A stretch of DNA of 64,000 bases, taken from Rhodanobacter sp. B04. Its GTDB lineage: Bacteria; Pseudomonadota; Gammaproteobacteria; Xanthomonadales; Rhodanobacteraceae. Every line of letters starts with the position of its first letter. Position 1 is the first letter of the stretch. Position numbers and translations under genes: made by a program. The stretch lies in contig NZ_MUNV01000007.1 of NCBI RefSeq assembly GCF_002001125.1, positions 248,001 to 312,000 of the forward strand, given 5' to 3'. Under the pieces are notes generated by a model that worked only from the letters and a program-made list of their open reading frames with translations, was not told where the DNA came from and made no database searches. Positions 19,498 to 28,996 of this stretch are shown in pieces.

Positions 19498-20265
19498 ATG
19501 CAGCTCAATCAGGTCAAGGCGATCATCACCGGCGGCGCCTCCGGTCTCGGCCACGCGGTGGCGCAGCACCTCGTCGCGCAAGGCGGCAGGGTCGCGCTGT
19601 TCGACGTCAACGAGGAGAAGGGCCAGGCTGCCGCGAAGGAACTGGGCGACGCCGCCCGCTTCTTCCGTACCGACGTCACCTCCGAGGACGGCGTGGTCGC
19701 CAACGTCGCCGCTGCACACACGGCGATGGGTGGTCTCAACGTGGTGATGAACTGCGCCGGCATCCTCGGCGCCGGCCGCGTGCTGGGCAAGGACGGCGCG
19801 ATGCCGCTGAACACCTTCGCCAGCACCGTGATGGTGAACCTGGTCGGCAGTTTCAACGTGGCCAAGGCCGGCGCGGCGCTGATGCAGAACAACGAGGCTG
19901 GCGAAGACGGCGAGCGCGGCGTGATCATCAACACCGCCAGCGTCGCCGCCTACGAAGGCCAGATCGGCCAGGCCGCGTACTCCGCCTCCAAGGGTGGCGT
20001 GGTCGGCATGACCCTGCCGATGGCGCGCGAGCTTTCACGTTTCGGCATCCGCGTGGCGACGATCGCGCCGGGCATCTTCTGGACCCCGATGGTCGACGGC
20101 ATGCCGCCGCAGGTGCAGGAGTCGCTGTCCGCCTCGATCCCGTTCCCGTCGCGCCTGGGCAAGCCGGACGAGTTCGCCTCGACCGTGGCCTTCATCCTCG
20201 GCAACCGTTACATCAACGGCGAGACGATCCGCCTCGATGGCGCCGTGCGGTTGCAACCCAAGTAA
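19498..20265 (+). CDS. SDR family NAD(P)-dependent dehydrogenase (3-hydroxyacyl-CoA dehydrogenase-like)
   Basis: 255-residue classical short-chain dehydrogenase. The cofactor motif TGGASGLG is at about residues 11-18. NCAGIL follows near 82, then the catalytic serine in NTASVAAYEGQ and YSASK with the catalytic Tyr and Lys (about 160-164). APGIFWTPM is the usual post-catalytic loop. The sequence most resembles HSD17B10-type 3-hydroxyacyl-CoA dehydrogenases acting on branched or short acyl-CoA; the substrate is inferred. AGAGGGAC precedes the ATG at 19498. A purine/pyrimidine repeat joins it to efpL. Confidence 0.88.
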   Translation: MQLNQVKAIITGGASGLGHAVAQHLVAQGGRVALFDVNEEKGQAAAKELGDAARFFRTDVTSEDGVVANVAAAHTAMGGLNVVMNCAGILGAGRVLGKDGAMPLNTFASTVMVNLVGSFNVAKAGAALMQNNEAGEDGERGVIINTASVAAYEGQIGQAAYSASKGGVVGMTLPMARELSRFGIRVATIAPGIFWTPMVDGMPPQVQESLSASIPFPSRLGKPDEFASTVAFILGNRYINGETIRLDGAVRLQPK

Positions 20266-20372
20266 CGAGGAGTGAGTGGAGAGGAGTGAGGAGTAAGAGA
20301 AAGCTCGCCCTCCCCGCTCCGCCGCTCTTCGCTGTCCTTCTCTCACTCCTCACTACTCATTTCTCACTCCTG
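20266..20372 (+). repeat. Intercistronic purine/pyrimidine inverted repeat B (SDR-efpL)
   Basis: The purine arm (CGAGGAGTGAGTGGAGAGG..., 20266-20303) starts directly after the SDR TAA. The pyrimidine arm (CTTCTCTCACTCCTCACTAC...CTCACTCCTG, 20334-20372) ends 5 nt before the efpL ATG. The GAGGAGTGAG and CTCACTCCTC cores pair perfectly. There is no Shine-Dalgarno between the arm and the ATG. Confidence 0.85.
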
Positions 20373-20377
20373 AACTT

Positions 20378-20941
20378 ATGAAAGCTTCCGACGTCAAGAA
20401 AGGCAACGTGGTCGAGCACGACGGTACCGTCTACCAGGTGCGCGACATCGAGCGCAGCTCGCCGAGCGCACGTGGCGGCAACGTCACGTTCCGCTTCACC
20501 CTGTATTCGATCCCGGGCGGGCGCAAGTTCGACCTGAGCCTGCGCGCCGACGATGAGTTGCGCGAAATGGACCTGGTGCGCCGCGCCGCGAACTTCTCGT
20601 ACATGGACGACGGCGCATTCGTTTTCATGGACGCCGAGGATTACACCCAGTACCTGCTCTCGCCGGAGCTGGTCGGCGACAACGCCGGCTACATCGTCGA
20701 AGGCATCGAGGGCTATTACGTGCAGGTGATCGACGAGGCGCCGGTCGGCCTGCAGGTGCCGAGCAGCGTGATCCTGACCGTGGTCGACACCGCGCCGGAA
20801 ATGAAGGGCTCCAGCGCCACCAAGCGCACCAAGCCGGCCAGGCTCAACACCGGCATCGAGGTGCAGGTGCCCGAGTACATCAGCAACGATGAGAAGGTAT
20901 GGGTGAACACGCTCACCGGCGAGTTCGCGGGCAGGGCCTGA
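20378..20941 (+). CDS. efpL: Elongation factor P-like protein EfpL (YeiP)
   Basis: EF-P paralogue that binds the ribosome and eases stalling on proline and other difficult motifs. 187 residues in three beta-barrel domains. The tip loop reads SSPSARGG with Arg32 where EF-P has its modified lysine. This SP(S/T)ARG loop and the end [15 protein letters not shown] mark the YeiP/EfpL subfamily, which acts without modification. The canonical EF-P is at 49377-49955. The start has no Shine-Dalgarno and follows repeat arm B; repeat C follows its stop. Confidence 0.95.
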   Translation: MKASDVKKGNVVEHDGTVYQVRDIERSSPSARGGNVTFRFTLYSIPGGRKFDLSLRADDELREMDLVRRAANFSYMDDGAFVFMDAEDYTQYLLSPELVGDNAGYIVEGIEGYYVQVIDEAPVGLQVPSSVILTVVDTAPEMKGSSATKRTKPARLNTGIEVQVPEYISNDEKVWVNTLTGEFAGRA

Positions 20942-21030
20942 GAGCAGGAGCAAGTGGAGTGCGAGTGAAGGCGTGAGTAGCGGGTGGTTTTTGTCATACT
21001 CGTTTCTCACTCCTCTCCACTCACTTCCAG
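20942..21030 (+). repeat. Intercistronic purine/pyrimidine inverted repeat C (efpL-FUSC)
   Basis: The purine arm (GAGCAGGAGCAAGTGGAGTG...GAGTGAAGG) begins right after the efpL TGA. The pyrimidine arm (ACTCGTTTCTCACTCC...CCACTCACTTCC) ends 4 nt before the FUSC ATG context CAGCCCCATG. Pairing is less perfect than in copies B, D and E, but orientation and placement are the same. Confidence 0.7.
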
Positions 21031-21034
21031 CCCC

Positions 21035-23125
21035 ATGCCCTCCAGCGGTTACTCGCTACGCGCCCATGCGATCGAAAGCCTGACCCAGATCAAGCGGCCG
21101 GACGTGCCGTGGCAGGTGGTATTGCGCAATACCGCGGCGGTGGTACTGCCGCTCGGCATCGGACTGGCCACGGGGCACACGGAGGCGGGACTGGCCATCG
21201 GCGCCGGCGCGCTGGATACGATGTTCTCCGATCAACCCGGGCCGTATCGCCAACGCATGCGCCAGCTGCTGCTGGCCTCGCTGGCGGCCGGGCTGGCCTC
21301 GCTGTGCGGCCTGCTGATCGGTGGCCAGTTGCTGCCGATGCTGCTGGCCACCGCTGCCTGCGGCTTCTTCGGCGGCCTGCTGGTGGTGTTCGGCACCGAT
21401 ACCGCACGGGTCGGCATGACCAGCATGATCCTGCTGGTGGTCACCGCATCGACCCCGACCTCGCTGGCCGGCGCGCTGAGCGGTGGGACGCTGATCTTCT
21501 GCGGCGGCCTGCTGCTTACCCTGTTCTCGCTGGCGGCATGGCCGTGGCAACGCTATCTGCCGGAGCGCCACGCGCTGGCCCATGTCTACGCGGGCCTGGC
21601 CGCACTGGCCAGGCAGCAGGCGCATGACGAGGCCGACGTGCCGGCGCTGACCGAGGCCATGACCAACCTGCAGCAGACCCTGCTGGGCCAGTACCGTGCG
21701 CATGGCCGTGCGATGGAGGCGTTCAGCGTGCTGCTGGAACTGGCCGAACGCATCCGGCTGGAGCTCACCGCACTGGGCTCGCTGCATGCCGACCCGGCCA
21801 TCCATGCGATGTTCCGTGCGGATGCCGCCCGCGTGCTGAGCGCCATCTCCACGGCGCTGGAACAGGGCGAGTCGCCCGAACAGGCTGCCCGCGTACTGCG
21901 TACCATGCAGGCCAGCGAACACGCCCTGCTCGACCGCAGTAACAACCGCAGCCTGACCGCGCATATCCATGCCCTTTCCGGCCAGCTGGCCGCCGCCGTG
22001 CGCAATGCCGACTGGGCCGGCAGCGGTGGCGAGCTGCGCGCCAGCGCGGCGGAAACACGGCTGCCCAAGGCACTGCGCAGCAGTTCCACCTGGGCCACCC
22101 TGCGCGCCAGCCTCACCCCGCGCTCGGTGGCATTCCGGCACGCCATGCGCATGGCGGTCTGCCTAAGCGCGGCATGGTGGCTTTCGCGGCAACTGCAACT
22201 GCCACATGGCTATTGGCTGCCGATGACCGCCGCGATCGTGCTGCGGCCCGACTTCGCCGCCACCTTCAACTTCGGCCTGCTGCGCGTACTCGGCACCGTG
22301 CTTGGCCTGGTGATCACCACGGTGCTGCTGCACATCACGCCGAGCCAGCCATGGGCGCATCTCGCGCTGATGGCCGTGCTGTGCATGGCGTTCCGTTACC
22401 TGGCCACCGCCCACTACGGCATCGCGGTGGCTGCGCTGACCGGCACCGTGGTGATCCTGCTGTCGTTCGAAGGCGTCAACTCCGGCGCCGCGGTGATGGA
22501 CCGGGTAATCAACACGGCTTTGGGCTGCGGCATGGCGCTGCTCGCCTACGTTGCATGGCCGACCTGGGAACGCGGTCGCGCACGTGCCGCATTGGCGGTG
22601 ATGCTGGATGCCTACGCCAACTACCTGCATGCACTGGCCACGCCCGACCAGCGCAACGCCCATCGCGAGGCACGCAGTGCGGCGCGTACCGCGCGCACCA
22701 ATGCGCAGGCTTCGATCGACCGCATGCGCGCCGAACCGGCCACGCCACCGGCACTGCTGGCGCTGGCGCGTGCGCTGTTCGCCAACGGCAACCGACTGGC
22801 GCGCACGGCGATGACATTGGAAGCCACCCTCGACGATCTCGCCAGCCTGCCCGAACAGGCCGGGATCGGCCATTTCCTGGAACAGTGCGCCGACGTCGTG
22901 CAAGCCATCGCCACGGCCTTGCGCGAACAACGCAGCACGGATGCCCTGCCTGACCTGCGCGCCCGCCAGCGCTCGTTGATGACCTTGCTCCAGGGCGCCG
23001 ATGACCGCACAGCCGCAGACTTGCTGACGCGACTCAGCGACCGCCTGGTCGACAACGTCAACACGCTGGCCCATGTGGTGAACCGCGCCCGCCAGGAGGC
23101 CGTTGCCGAGCCTTCGCACAGCTAG
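21035..23125 (+). CDS. FUSC family inner-membrane protein (YccS/YhfK-like)
   Basis: 696 residues, with two blocks of hydrophobic helices: residues about 25-165 (VVLPLGIGLATGHTEAGLAIG and following) and about 380-510 (MAVCLSAAWWLSRQL, then GYWLPMTAAIVLRPDFAATF). Each block is followed by a long soluble alpha-helical region. This duplicated layout is typical of FUSC/YccS proteins related to aromatic-acid exporters and aluminium-activated transporters. The transported substrate is unknown. The ATG at 21035 has no Shine-Dalgarno and is preceded by repeat C, which suggests coupling to efpL. Confidence 0.88.
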   Translation: MPSSGYSLRAHAIESLTQIKRPDVPWQVVLRNTAAVVLPLGIGLATGHTEAGLAIGAGALDTMFSDQPGPYRQRMRQLLLASLAAGLASLCGLLIGGQLLPMLLATAACGFFGGLLVVFGTDTARVGMTSMILLVVTASTPTSLAGALSGGTLIFCGGLLLTLFSLAAWPWQRYLPERHALAHVYAGLAALARQQAHDEADVPALTEAMTNLQQTLLGQYRAHGRAMEAFSVLLELAERIRLELTALGSLHADPAIHAMFRADAARVLSAISTALEQGESPEQAARVLRTMQASEHALLDRSNNRSLTAHIHALSGQLAAAVRNADWAGSGGELRASAAETRLPKALRSSSTWATLRASLTPRSVAFRHAMRMAVCLSAAWWLSRQLQLPHGYWLPMTAAIVLRPDFAATFNFGLLRVLGTVLGLVITTVLLHITPSQPWAHLALMAVLCMAFRYLATAHYGIAVAALTGTVVILLSFEGVNSGAAVMDRVINTALGCGMALLAYVAWPTWERGRARAALAVMLDAYANYLHALATPDQRNAHREARSAARTARTNAQASIDRMRAEPATPPALLALARALFANGNRLARTAMTLEATLDDLASLPEQAGIGHFLEQCADVVQAIATALREQRSTDALPDLRARQRSLMTLLQGADDRTAADLLTRLSDRLVDNVNTLAHVVNRARQEAVAEPSHS

Positions 23126-23189
23126 TGCGGCCTTGATCCCTGCTGGATCGCAACACGACGCCGGGGCGCAGAGGTTTTACACTGCGCGG

Positions 23190-24224
23190 ATGCTCAAGAT
23201 CGATACCCACGCACACATCCTGCCCCGCGACTGGCCGAATCTCGCGGCCAAGTACGGCGACGACCGCTTTCCGGTAATGACGCATACCGACGGGCGCCAC
23301 CGCATCTACAAGGACAGCCGCTTCTTCCGCGAAGTGTGGGATTCGGCGTTCGACCCGCAGACACGCATCGACGACTACGCCCGCTTCGGCGTCGACGTGC
23401 AGGTGATCTCCACCGTACCGGTGCTGTTCTCGTACTGGGCGCCGGGCCACCAGGCGCTGGAGCTGCACCGCCATCTGAACAACCACATGGCCGGCATCTG
23501 CCGCGACTATCCACGCCATTACGCCGGTATCGGCACCGTGCCGCTGCAGGCGCCTGAACTGGCGATCCGCGAACTGGAGCGCTGCATCGACGAGCTCGGC
23601 CTGCAGGGCGTACAGGTCGGCTCGCATTGCGGCGAGTGGAACCTGGATGCGCCGGAACTGTTCCCGTTCTTCGAGGCGGCCGCCGATCTCGGTGCCGCGG
23701 TGCTGGTGCATCCCTGGGACATGATGGGCGCGTCGACGATGCCGAAGTACTGGATGCCGTGGCTGGTCGGCATGCCGGCCGAGCAGGCACGCGCGGCCTG
23801 CTGCCTCGCCTTCGGCGGCGTGCTGGAGCGGCTGCCGAAGCTGCGCGTGATGCTGGCGCACGGCGGCGGCAGCTTCCCGTCGACGATCGGCCGCATCGAG
23901 CACGGTTTCAAGATGCGCCCGGACCTGGTCGCCACCGACAATCCGCGCAACCCGCGCGAATACCTCAAGCGCTTCTATTTCGACTCCTGCGTGCACGACG
24001 ATCTGGCGTTGCGCTATCTGCTGGATGTGACGGGCGTCGAGCAGGTGATGCTTGGCACCGACTATCCTTTCCCGCTGGGCGAGCAGGAACCCGGCAGTGG
24101 CATCGAAGCGCTGGGCCTGGACGACACCGACCGCGCCCGACTGTTTCACGGCACCGCACTCGAATGGCTGGGCCTGCCAAAACACCGGTTTGTCCCCGAC
24201 AACACTTTCCTGGAGTCAGCATGA
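23190..24224 (+). CDS. 2-amino-3-carboxymuconate-6-semialdehyde decarboxylase
   Basis: Amidohydrolase-superfamily decarboxylase (ACMSD) of the kynurenine route. It decarboxylates ACMS to aminomuconate semialdehyde, diverting carbon from quinolinate. The 344 residues carry the metal motif DTHAHILP at the N-terminus, HPWDMMG (about 176), LAHGGGSFP (about 228) with metal/catalytic His, and LGTDYPFPLGE (about 292) with the metal Asp. The start at 23190 gives the standard N-terminus. Kynureninase lies 630 nt downstream, which supports the assignment. Its stop overlaps the next gene by ATGA. Confidence 0.93.
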   Translation: MLKIDTHAHILPRDWPNLAAKYGDDRFPVMTHTDGRHRIYKDSRFFREVWDSAFDPQTRIDDYARFGVDVQVISTVPVLFSYWAPGHQALELHRHLNNHMAGICRDYPRHYAGIGTVPLQAPELAIRELERCIDELGLQGVQVGSHCGEWNLDAPELFPFFEAAADLGAAVLVHPWDMMGASTMPKYWMPWLVGMPAEQARAACCLAFGGVLERLPKLRVMLAHGGGSFPSTIGRIEHGFKMRPDLVATDNPRNPREYLKRFYFDSCVHDDLALRYLLDVTGVEQVMLGTDYPFPLGEQEPGSGIEALGLDDTDRARLFHGTALEWLGLPKHRFVPDNTFLESA

Positions 24225-24745
24225 GTTTCTTGCGCCGCACCTCTACCGTCGCCCTTGCCTTGGCCAGCACCATACTGCTCGCCGGTCGCCTCCACGCCAC
24301 CGATGTCAGCATGGCCGACGGCAGCGTCACCTTCAGCACGCCGGACAGCTGGCAGGACATCATGGAAACCCAGGGCGACCCGGAAACGCGCGTGTTCCAG
24401 GTGCCTGATCCGTCGCCCACCGGCAAGACCAGCCTGGCACGCATTACGGTGACCGTGACCCAGGCCGCCGACGTCAATGGCTTCAACCAGTACAAGAGCA
24501 ATGCCACCGCGAAAGCCATGTCGCTGCCCGGCTACAAGGCTGCCGCCGTCCCTCCGCAGCCGAACAGCAACTTCTACACCGCGCAGGAAAACGGCGCCGA
24601 GTTCAGCTACGTCGAGCATTACTGGTTCAAGAACGGCCATGCCATCCAGCTGCGCTGCGTGCGCCCTTCGCAGAGCCAGGCCGGTGTCAGCTGGAAGAAC
24701 GAATTCGACAAGGGCTGCGACGCCGTCGCGGCGCGACTGAAGTAA
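24221..24745 (+). CDS. Secreted protein of unknown function
   Basis: 174 residues. It has a signal peptide (MSFLRRTSTVALALASTILLAGRLHA), then a domain with SVTFSTPDSWQDIMETQG and a Cys pair (LRCVRP, KGCDAV) probably disulphide-bonded in the periplasm. The FxxPxxW opening resembles DcrB/PsbP-like exported domains, but I cannot assign a family. It overlaps the ACMSD stop by 4 nt and precedes kynU, so it is cotranscribed with tryptophan-degradation genes. Its role there is unknown. Confidence 0.7.
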   Translation: MSFLRRTSTVALALASTILLAGRLHATDVSMADGSVTFSTPDSWQDIMETQGDPETRVFQVPDPSPTGKTSLARITVTVTQAADVNGFNQYKSNATAKAMSLPGYKAAAVPPQPNSNFYTAQENGAEFSYVEHYWFKNGHAIQLRCVRPSQSQAGVSWKNEFDKGCDAVAARLK

Positions 24746-24857
24746 ATCGGCCACAGGCGCCTTTCCGCGACTCCCGGGAGGCGCCACTCCTCGCCAGTTC
24801 AGCCTCTCTTGCCCCTCCCCTGCTCGCAGGCGGAGCGGCCGCCTTCCATGGACTGAT

Positions 24858-26138
24858 ATGCCCACCCATTTTGAAGCCAACCTCGACTGGGCCCGCGCCC
24901 AGGACGCCACCGATCCACTGCGCGCATTCCGCGACGAGTTCCTGATCCCGCCGCATGAAGGGCGCGACAGCGTGTACTTCTGCGGCAACTCGCTGGGCCT
25001 GCAGCCGCGCGCGGTGCGCGAGGCGATCAGCGCCGAGCTGGACTACTGGGGCGAGCTGGCGGTGGAAGGCCACTTCAAGGGGCGCCTGCCATGGATGGAT
25101 TACCACGAATTCGTGCGCGACGACCTTGCCGCCGTGGTCGGCGCGCGGCCGTCCGAAGTGGTGGCGATGAATACGCTGGGCGTGAACCTGCACCTGATGA
25201 TGGTGAGTTTCTACCGCCCCACGCCCGAGCGGCACGCGATCCTGATCGAGGCCGGCGCCTTCCCCACCGACCGCTACGCGGTGGAATCGCAGATCCGCTT
25301 CCACGGTTTCAGCCCCGCACTCTCGCTGATCGAACTGCACGGCGACGAGCCGAACGGCACCCTCTCGCTGGCGGCGATCGCACGCGCGCTGGCCGAACAC
25401 GGTTCGCGCATCGCGCTGGTGATGCTGCCCGGCGTGCAATACCGCACCGGCCAGGCGCTCGACCTCAAGGCGATCACCGAACTCGCGCACCAGCATGGCT
25501 GCGCGGTGGGCTTCGACCTCGCCCACGCCGTCGGCAACCTGCCGCTGCAACTGCACGACAGCGGTGCGGATTTCGCGATCTGGTGCAGCTACAAATACCT
25601 CAACAGCGGCCCCGGCGCGGTCGGCGGCGCCTTCGTGCACGAGCGCCATGCACGCAGCCACTTGCCACGCTTCGCTGGCTGGTGGGGCCACGACAAGACC
25701 ACCCGCTTCCAGATGGGCCCCGAATTCGTGCCGACCGCAGGTGCCGATGGCTGGCAGCTGTCCAACCCGCCGATCCTCGCGCTGGCGCCGCTGCGCGTTT
25801 CGCTGCAGATCTTCCGCCGCGCCGGCATGGCAGCGCTGCGCGCGAAGTCATTGCAGCTCACCGGATATCTGGAGTGGTTGGTGCAGACGCAGCTTGCGGA
25901 TCTGCTGCAAGTGGTGACACCCGCCGATCCCGAACGTCGGGGCGCACAACTGTCGATCCGGGTGGTCGGCGGCCGCGAACGTGGCCGTGCACTGTTCGAG
26001 TACCTGATGGCGCACGGCATCATCGGCGACTGGCGCGAACCCGACGTCATCCGCATCTCGCCCACGCCGCTGTACAACCGCCATGTGGACTGCCTGGCGT
26101 TTGCCGAAGCGGTGCGTCACTGGCACGACAACCGATAA
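24858..26138 (+). CDS. kynU: Kynureninase
   Basis: PLP enzyme that cleaves kynurenine or 3-hydroxykynurenine to (hydroxy)anthranilate and alanine. 426 residues. YFCGNSLGLQP lies near the N-terminus (about 41-51), FPTDRYAVESQ near 136, GFDLAHAVGNLPL contains the PLP-ring aspartate, and CSYKYLNSGPGAVGG (about 244) carries the Schiff-base lysine. RFAGWWGH is also typical. With ACMSD upstream it forms part of tryptophan catabolism. Tryptophan dioxygenase, kynurenine monooxygenase and 3-hydroxyanthranilate dioxygenase are not in this window. Confidence 0.96.
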   Translation: MPTHFEANLDWARAQDATDPLRAFRDEFLIPPHEGRDSVYFCGNSLGLQPRAVREAISAELDYWGELAVEGHFKGRLPWMDYHEFVRDDLAAVVGARPSEVVAMNTLGVNLHLMMVSFYRPTPERHAILIEAGAFPTDRYAVESQIRFHGFSPALSLIELHGDEPNGTLSLAAIARALAEHGSRIALVMLPGVQYRTGQALDLKAITELAHQHGCAVGFDLAHAVGNLPLQLHDSGADFAIWCSYKYLNSGPGAVGGAFVHERHARSHLPRFAGWWGHDKTTRFQMGPEFVPTAGADGWQLSNPPILALAPLRVSLQIFRRAGMAALRAKSLQLTGYLEWLVQTQLADLLQVVTPADPERRGAQLSIRVVGGRERGRALFEYLMAHGIIGDWREPDVIRISPTPLYNRHVDCLAFAEAVRHWHDNR

Positions 26139-26141
26139 GGG

Positions 26142-26430
26142 ATCACCAGATTTCGCTCACCCGCGTACGCGCGGCAACTATCGCATGCTCGATACGCCAC
26201 CCGACGAACCTGTCGTGCAGATCCAGCGCGTCGAACATGAGAGTCGAATTCACCCCGACATTGAAACTGACGATATCCCCGCCGAAGTGGCGCGCCTGGA
26301 AGCATTGGGGGCCCGCGTGGCGGATCGTCTGGAGCGCTGGTTTGTGATGCAGCCCACGACCGGGCAGAGGTTTTGCGTCCTACGCGTACAACGTCCCGGC
26401 TTCCCGAAGAACGCGAATCGATGGGATTGA
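26142..26430 (+). pseudogene. VOC (glyoxalase-like) family protein remnant
   Basis: The frame reads RTRGNYRMLDTPPDEPVVQI, then HPDIETDDIPAEVARLEALG, RWFVMQPTTGQRFCVLR and ends PGFPKNANRWD. This is the C-terminal two thirds of a VOC/glyoxalase-like protein. The N-terminal 40-50 residues, including the first beta-alpha-beta unit and metal ligand, are missing: the homology starts right after the kynU stop. An ATG at 26185 could restart a 81-residue peptide, but it would lack half the fold. I treat it as a truncated relic, probably deleted when kynU was joined to this site. Confidence 0.65.
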
Positions 26431-26469
26431 GTGATTGCACCGGCAAGTGCAGTCGCACCCAACGACTAT

Positions 26470-27738
26470 TCAGGCATCCGCCACGCCCTGCGGATGCCGC
26501 ACCTGCCCTTCTCCATGCACGACAAAGCGCTCCACCGTGAGCGATTCCGCACCCATCGGGCCGTAGGCGTGCAGGCGGGTGGTGGATATCCCGATCTCGG
26601 CGCCGAGGCCCAGCTCGCCGCCATCGCTGAAGCGCGACGAGGCGTTGACCATCACCACGGCCGAGCGGATCGCCTGCACGAAGCGTTTCGCGGCGGCCTC
26701 GTCGGCGGTGGCGATGACTTCGGTGTGGTCGGAGCCGTGGCGGTGGATGTGCGCGATGGCTGCATCGAGGTCGTCGACCACACGCACGGCGAGGATGAGG
26801 TCCAGGAATTCGGCGGCGTAGTCGTCGTCGCTGGCTGCATGCATGTCGGGTACCAGCGCGCAGCTGCGCTCGTCGCCACGCAACTCGACGCCGCGCTCGC
26901 GCAAGGCCCGTGCCGCCTGCGGCAGGAATGCATCGGCGATATCCCGATGCACCAGCAGGGTCTCCAACGCATTGCACACGCCGGGGCGTGTGGTCTTGCC
27001 GTCGATCAGCAAGTTCAGCGCCAGCGCCAGATCAGCGGCGCGATCCACATAGAGGTGACAGACACCCTTGTAGTGCTTGATCACCGGCACGCGCGCATGC
27101 TCGGCGACGAAGCGGATCAGGCCTTCGCCGCCACGCGGGATGGCGAGGTCAACGATATCCCTTAGCTGCAGCAGCTCGACCATCGTCTCGCGGCGCAGAT
27201 CCTCGACCAGGGTCAGCGCGGCGGCAGGCACGCCGTGCGCTTGCAGTGCCGACTTCAACGCCGCCGCAATCGCCGTGTTGGAGTGGATCGCCTCAGAGCC
27301 TCCGCGCAGGATCACGCCGTTGCCGGCCATCAGGCACAACGCGGCAGCGTCGGCGGTGACGTTGGGGCGTGCCTCGTAGATCATCGCGATCACGCCGAGC
27401 GGAATCCGCACGCGTTCGATCGACAAGCCATTCGGTCGCGTCTCGCGGCGCGTCACTACACCGACCGGATCAGGCAGCTCGACCACCTCGCGCAATGCGT
27501 TCGCGATGCCCGCCACGCGTGTCTCGTCCAGCCGCAGGCGATCGAGCATCGCGCCCTGCACGCCTTTCGCCGCAGCCTCTTGCATGTCGCACGCGTTTGC
27601 ATCCAGCACCGCAGCGGCCTGGGTTTCCAGTGCTGCTGCCATGTCGCGCAGAAGCGCGCGCTTGGCGGTGCTGTCGAGCGCGGCGACGACCTGTGCGGCG
27701 TCACGGCAGGCCAGCGCCAGTTCGCGGATCGTGCTCAT
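26470..27738 (-). CDS. proA: Glutamate-5-semialdehyde dehydrogenase (gamma-glutamyl phosphate reductase)
   Basis: Second enzyme of proline synthesis: NADPH reduction of glutamyl-5-phosphate. 422 residues of the aldehyde dehydrogenase fold, with [20 protein letters not shown] (about 118-137), GGSEAIHSN, and the catalytic cysteine in [15 protein letters not shown] (about 268-282). [20 protein letters not shown] is the C-terminal signature. Its ATG overlaps the proB stop (ATGA), so both are translated from one message. Confidence 0.98.
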   Translation of the reverse strand: MSTIRELALACRDAAQVVAALDSTAKRALLRDMAAALETQAAAVLDANACDMQEAAAKGVQGAMLDRLRLDETRVAGIANALREVVELPDPVGVVTRRETRPNGLSIERVRIPLGVIAMIYEARPNVTADAAALCLMAGNGVILRGGSEAIHSNTAIAAALKSALQAHGVPAAALTLVEDLRRETMVELLQLRDIVDLAIPRGGEGLIRFVAEHARVPVIKHYKGVCHLYVDRAADLALALNLLIDGKTTRPGVCNALETLLVHRDIADAFLPQAARALRERGVELRGDERSCALVPDMHAASDDDYAAEFLDLILAVRVVDDLDAAIAHIHRHGSDHTEVIATADEAAAKRFVQAIRSAVVMVNASSRFSDGGELGLGAEIGISTTRLHAYGPMGAESLTVERFVVHGEGQVRHPQGVADA

Positions 27739-28904
27739 GCGGTGAGCTCCTTGCCGGGCATGACGATCTCGCCCACGGTGACGAGATCGTCACGATGCAC
27801 CACTTCGGCGCCGTAGCTGTAGCCAAGCACGCCGTCGATCTCACGGCTATGCCGCCCGGCCAGCCGGCGCACCTCGGCGGCGCCGTACTGGCTGAGACCG
27901 CGCGCGAGGGGTCGCTCGCCCGTATCGACAATCTCCACCAGATCGCCGCGGTGAAATTCGCCCTCCGCACCAAGCACGCCGCCCGGCAGCAGCGAGACAC
28001 GCCCGCCGGCCAGCGCATCGGCAGCGCCCGCATCGATGCGGATGCGCCCCGGCGCGGCCGGCGCATGCCGCAACCAGTATTTGCGGGCCTGCATGCGTGT
28101 GCCGGCGGCGGCGAACAGCGTGCCGTGCAACCGGTCATGCTGCAGCGCCTGCACGGTCGCCGCGTCACGGCCGCTGAACAGTGCGGTGGCAATGCCCGCG
28201 GCGGCGGCCTTCGCCGCTGCCTCCAGCTTGGTGCGCATGCCACCGGTACCCGCCGCGCTGCCGCTGCCGCCGGCCATCGCCAGGATCGCCGGCGTCAACG
28301 CGGGTACATGCGTGATCGCCGTGGCTGCCGGATCGCGGCGCGGATCGGCGCTGTACAGCGCATCGACATCGGACGCGATCAGCAACAGGTCGGCATCGAC
28401 CAGTGCGGCGACGATCGCCGCGAGATTGTCGTTGTCGCCCAGCTTCAGCTCGTCCACCGCCACGGTGTCGTTCTCGTTCACCACCGGCAGCACGTCGAGT
28501 ACCAATAACTCGCGCAGCGTGGCGCGGGCGTTGAGGTAGCGCCGGCGGCTGCGCAGATCGTCGTGGGTCAGCAGCACCTGTGCCACCGGACGCGCGGACA
28601 GCGACTGCCAAAGCGCAATCATCGGCGCCTGGCCCAGCGCAGCCAGCGCCTGGCGTGCCGCGAGGCCAGCCCCATCAGCTGCATGCTGACGCAGCAGCAC
28701 ACGCCCGGCAGCCACGGCACCGGAAGACACCAGCACCACTTGCCGGCCGGCTGCATGACTGGCGGCAATGAAGCCGGCAAGCTTTTCGGCGTAGCGTGGC
28801 GTGAGGCCGCCACCATCGGCGGCGAGCAGGTTGCTGCCCACCTTCAGCACGGCACGACGCCAGCGCGGCAACGCCTGTTCGGGCAAGCCCACATGCAAAC
28901 TCAT
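27735..28904 (-). CDS. proB: Glutamate 5-kinase
   Basis: Phosphorylates glutamate for proline synthesis. 389 residues. The amino-acid kinase domain has [10 protein letters not shown] at the start and [10 protein letters not shown] (about 64), then [21 protein letters not shown] (about 148), then a C-terminal PUA domain. The ATG at 28904 has GAGGGGAT upstream; an upstream TTG adds five residues and is less likely. Feedback inhibition by proline is known for the family. In xanthomonads I recall proBA directly after argH; here an acyltransferase and an SGNH hydrolase lie between. Confidence 0.97.
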   Translation of the reverse strand: MSLHVGLPEQALPRWRRAVLKVGSNLLAADGGGLTPRYAEKLAGFIAASHAAGRQVVLVSSGAVAAGRVLLRQHAADGAGLAARQALAALGQAPMIALWQSLSARPVAQVLLTHDDLRSRRRYLNARATLRELLVLDVLPVVNENDTVAVDELKLGDNDNLAAIVAALVDADLLLIASDVDALYSADPRRDPAATAITHVPALTPAILAMAGGSGSAAGTGGMRTKLEAAAKAAAAGIATALFSGRDAATVQALQHDRLHGTLFAAAGTRMQARKYWLRHAPAAPGRIRIDAGAADALAGGRVSLLPGGVLGAEGEFHRGDLVEIVDTGERPLARGLSQYGAAEVRRLAGRHSREIDGVLGYSYGAEVVHRDDLVTVGEIVMPGKELTA

Positions 28905-28996
28905 GCCATATCCCCTCAATTATTACGCCCTGAGACAACGCCCTGCGTGCATCCATGGCGTCAGCGCCCCGATTAGCACGCGCCCGCGATGGCCGA

